From: Rhopalosiphum padi
Taxonomy: Eukaryota; Arthropoda; Insecta; Hemiptera; Aphididae
Length of the DNA: 64,000 nucleotides
Assembly: GCF_020882245.1 (NCBI RefSeq)
Contig: NC_083598.1
Location: forward strand, 45,049,858 to 45,113,857
Direction: 5' to 3'
Shown here piece by piece: positions 63,501 through 64,000 of the stretch (positions are counted from its first letter, which is position 1; each line of letters starts with the position of its first letter). Position numbers and translations under genes: made by a program. The notes beneath the pieces are model-generated. The model ran no database searches. It was not told the DNA's origin and was given only the letters and a program-made list of their open reading frames with translations.

Positions 63501-64000
63501 ATTTGATTAATATAGGTCAATTCACTTAAAGCTAACGACATACAATTTTACAAGTTGAAAGAAAAATCGCTATCTATGTTGCGTGACAGAGAGAGGAAAC
63601 AAATGGTGCAATAATATTATTTTACATAAAATATGTTTTTTAGAGAAATTTAAAAAGTTACCTATTCAAAAAAACGAGAATATACCTAATCAGACTACAA
63701 TCGTTCGGTGCCGTCTCCAGAGTGGGCGCAATTACGGTACCTATTTATGGTTGTCGGTCTTCGTTTTAGAATCCAAACGACCCAAGACACAATATTACTA
63801 TGTATATTCTATAGATGTTTGGTTTTACGACGTTATTATTGTGTTGCTTTTTTTTATGACATTATTTTCTCTGATAAGCACTTATTGACGTAGAATAAAA
63901 AGAGATTTCGTGCAAAACATCTATGGAAGTTGGAAATAGAGGATTTATAGAGATTTTTATTTAAATAGTTGATTTTTTTTTTTTAATTTCACCTATTTTT
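60561..64000. other. AT-rich non-coding stretch to window end
   Basis: AT-rich sequence with small GC patches near 62425-62455 and 62985-63000 (AAAGCGGGCGGGAGAG). Frames at 63066-63314 (both strands open over the same bases) and 63583-63893 (two plus frames overlapping) are unrecognised. The overlap of competing frames argues against coding. A gene entering from beyond 64000 cannot be excluded. Confidence 0.5.

Noticed and set aside
63066..63893. Several 61-101-codon frames near the right end
   Set aside because: Frames on opposite strands or in two phases overlap each other; none resembles a known protein.
1..64000. Search for CRISPR arrays, operons and bacterial-type promoters
   Set aside because: No regularly spaced repeats and no dense coding; the sequence is clearly eukaryotic in character.

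Overview
The window looks like nuclear DNA from an arthropod, most probably an aphid or close relative. By eye it is about three quarters A+T. It is full of short poly-A/T and ATTATA-type runs and of the TAGGTACCTA-like strings common in aphid assemblies. Its recognisable mobile elements are insect types: PIF/Harbinger, hAT-like, pogo/Tc1-like and non-LTR retrotransposon fragments. The aphid assignment is inference; no single-copy marker gene is present to fix it.

No complete conserved protein-coding gene, tRNA, rRNA or known conserved microRNA was recognised on either strand. Nearly all open frames of 60-170 codons are chance frames. The longest lie in GC-richer patches or run through microsatellites, where several frames on both strands are open together. 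The window is best read as intergenic DNA or the inside of very large introns.

Three kinds of structure stand out from the AT-rich background. (1) Mobile elements: a 1.0-kb element with ~300-bp inverted arms and a probable nested hAT-like insertion (5573-6580); a 216-bp foldback MITE (13696-13911); a 160-bp pogo/Tc1-like MITE (15635-15794); a PIF/Harbinger derivative with a broken HARBI1-like C-terminus carrying an in-frame 99-bp duplication (19404-20483); a decayed LINE ORF2 tail (44612-44852); and an internal reverse-transcriptase fragment bounded by a perfect 10-bp direct repeat (49486-49991). (2) GC- and CpG-richer islands at about 8.9-9.6, 14.3-15.0, 25.1-27.5, 31.9-33.4, 42.6-43.3, 52.7-55.3 and 57.1-57.9 kb. 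These are the best places for promoters, enhancers or untranslated first exons. The strongest is 52.7-55.3 kb, which ends in a TATA box about 80 bp upstream of an unrecognised 81-codon frame. (3) Microsatellites, concentrated in the 32-33 and 53.6-54.7 kb islands.

The genes do not work together as a pathway here because none can be named. Three small pieces could be real exons and are given at low confidence: a 49-codon frame ending at a splice-donor-like site (26107-26253), a 92-nt piece ending in GTAAGT (28961-29052), and the 81-codon frame at 55050-55295. Transcript data would be needed to accept any of them.
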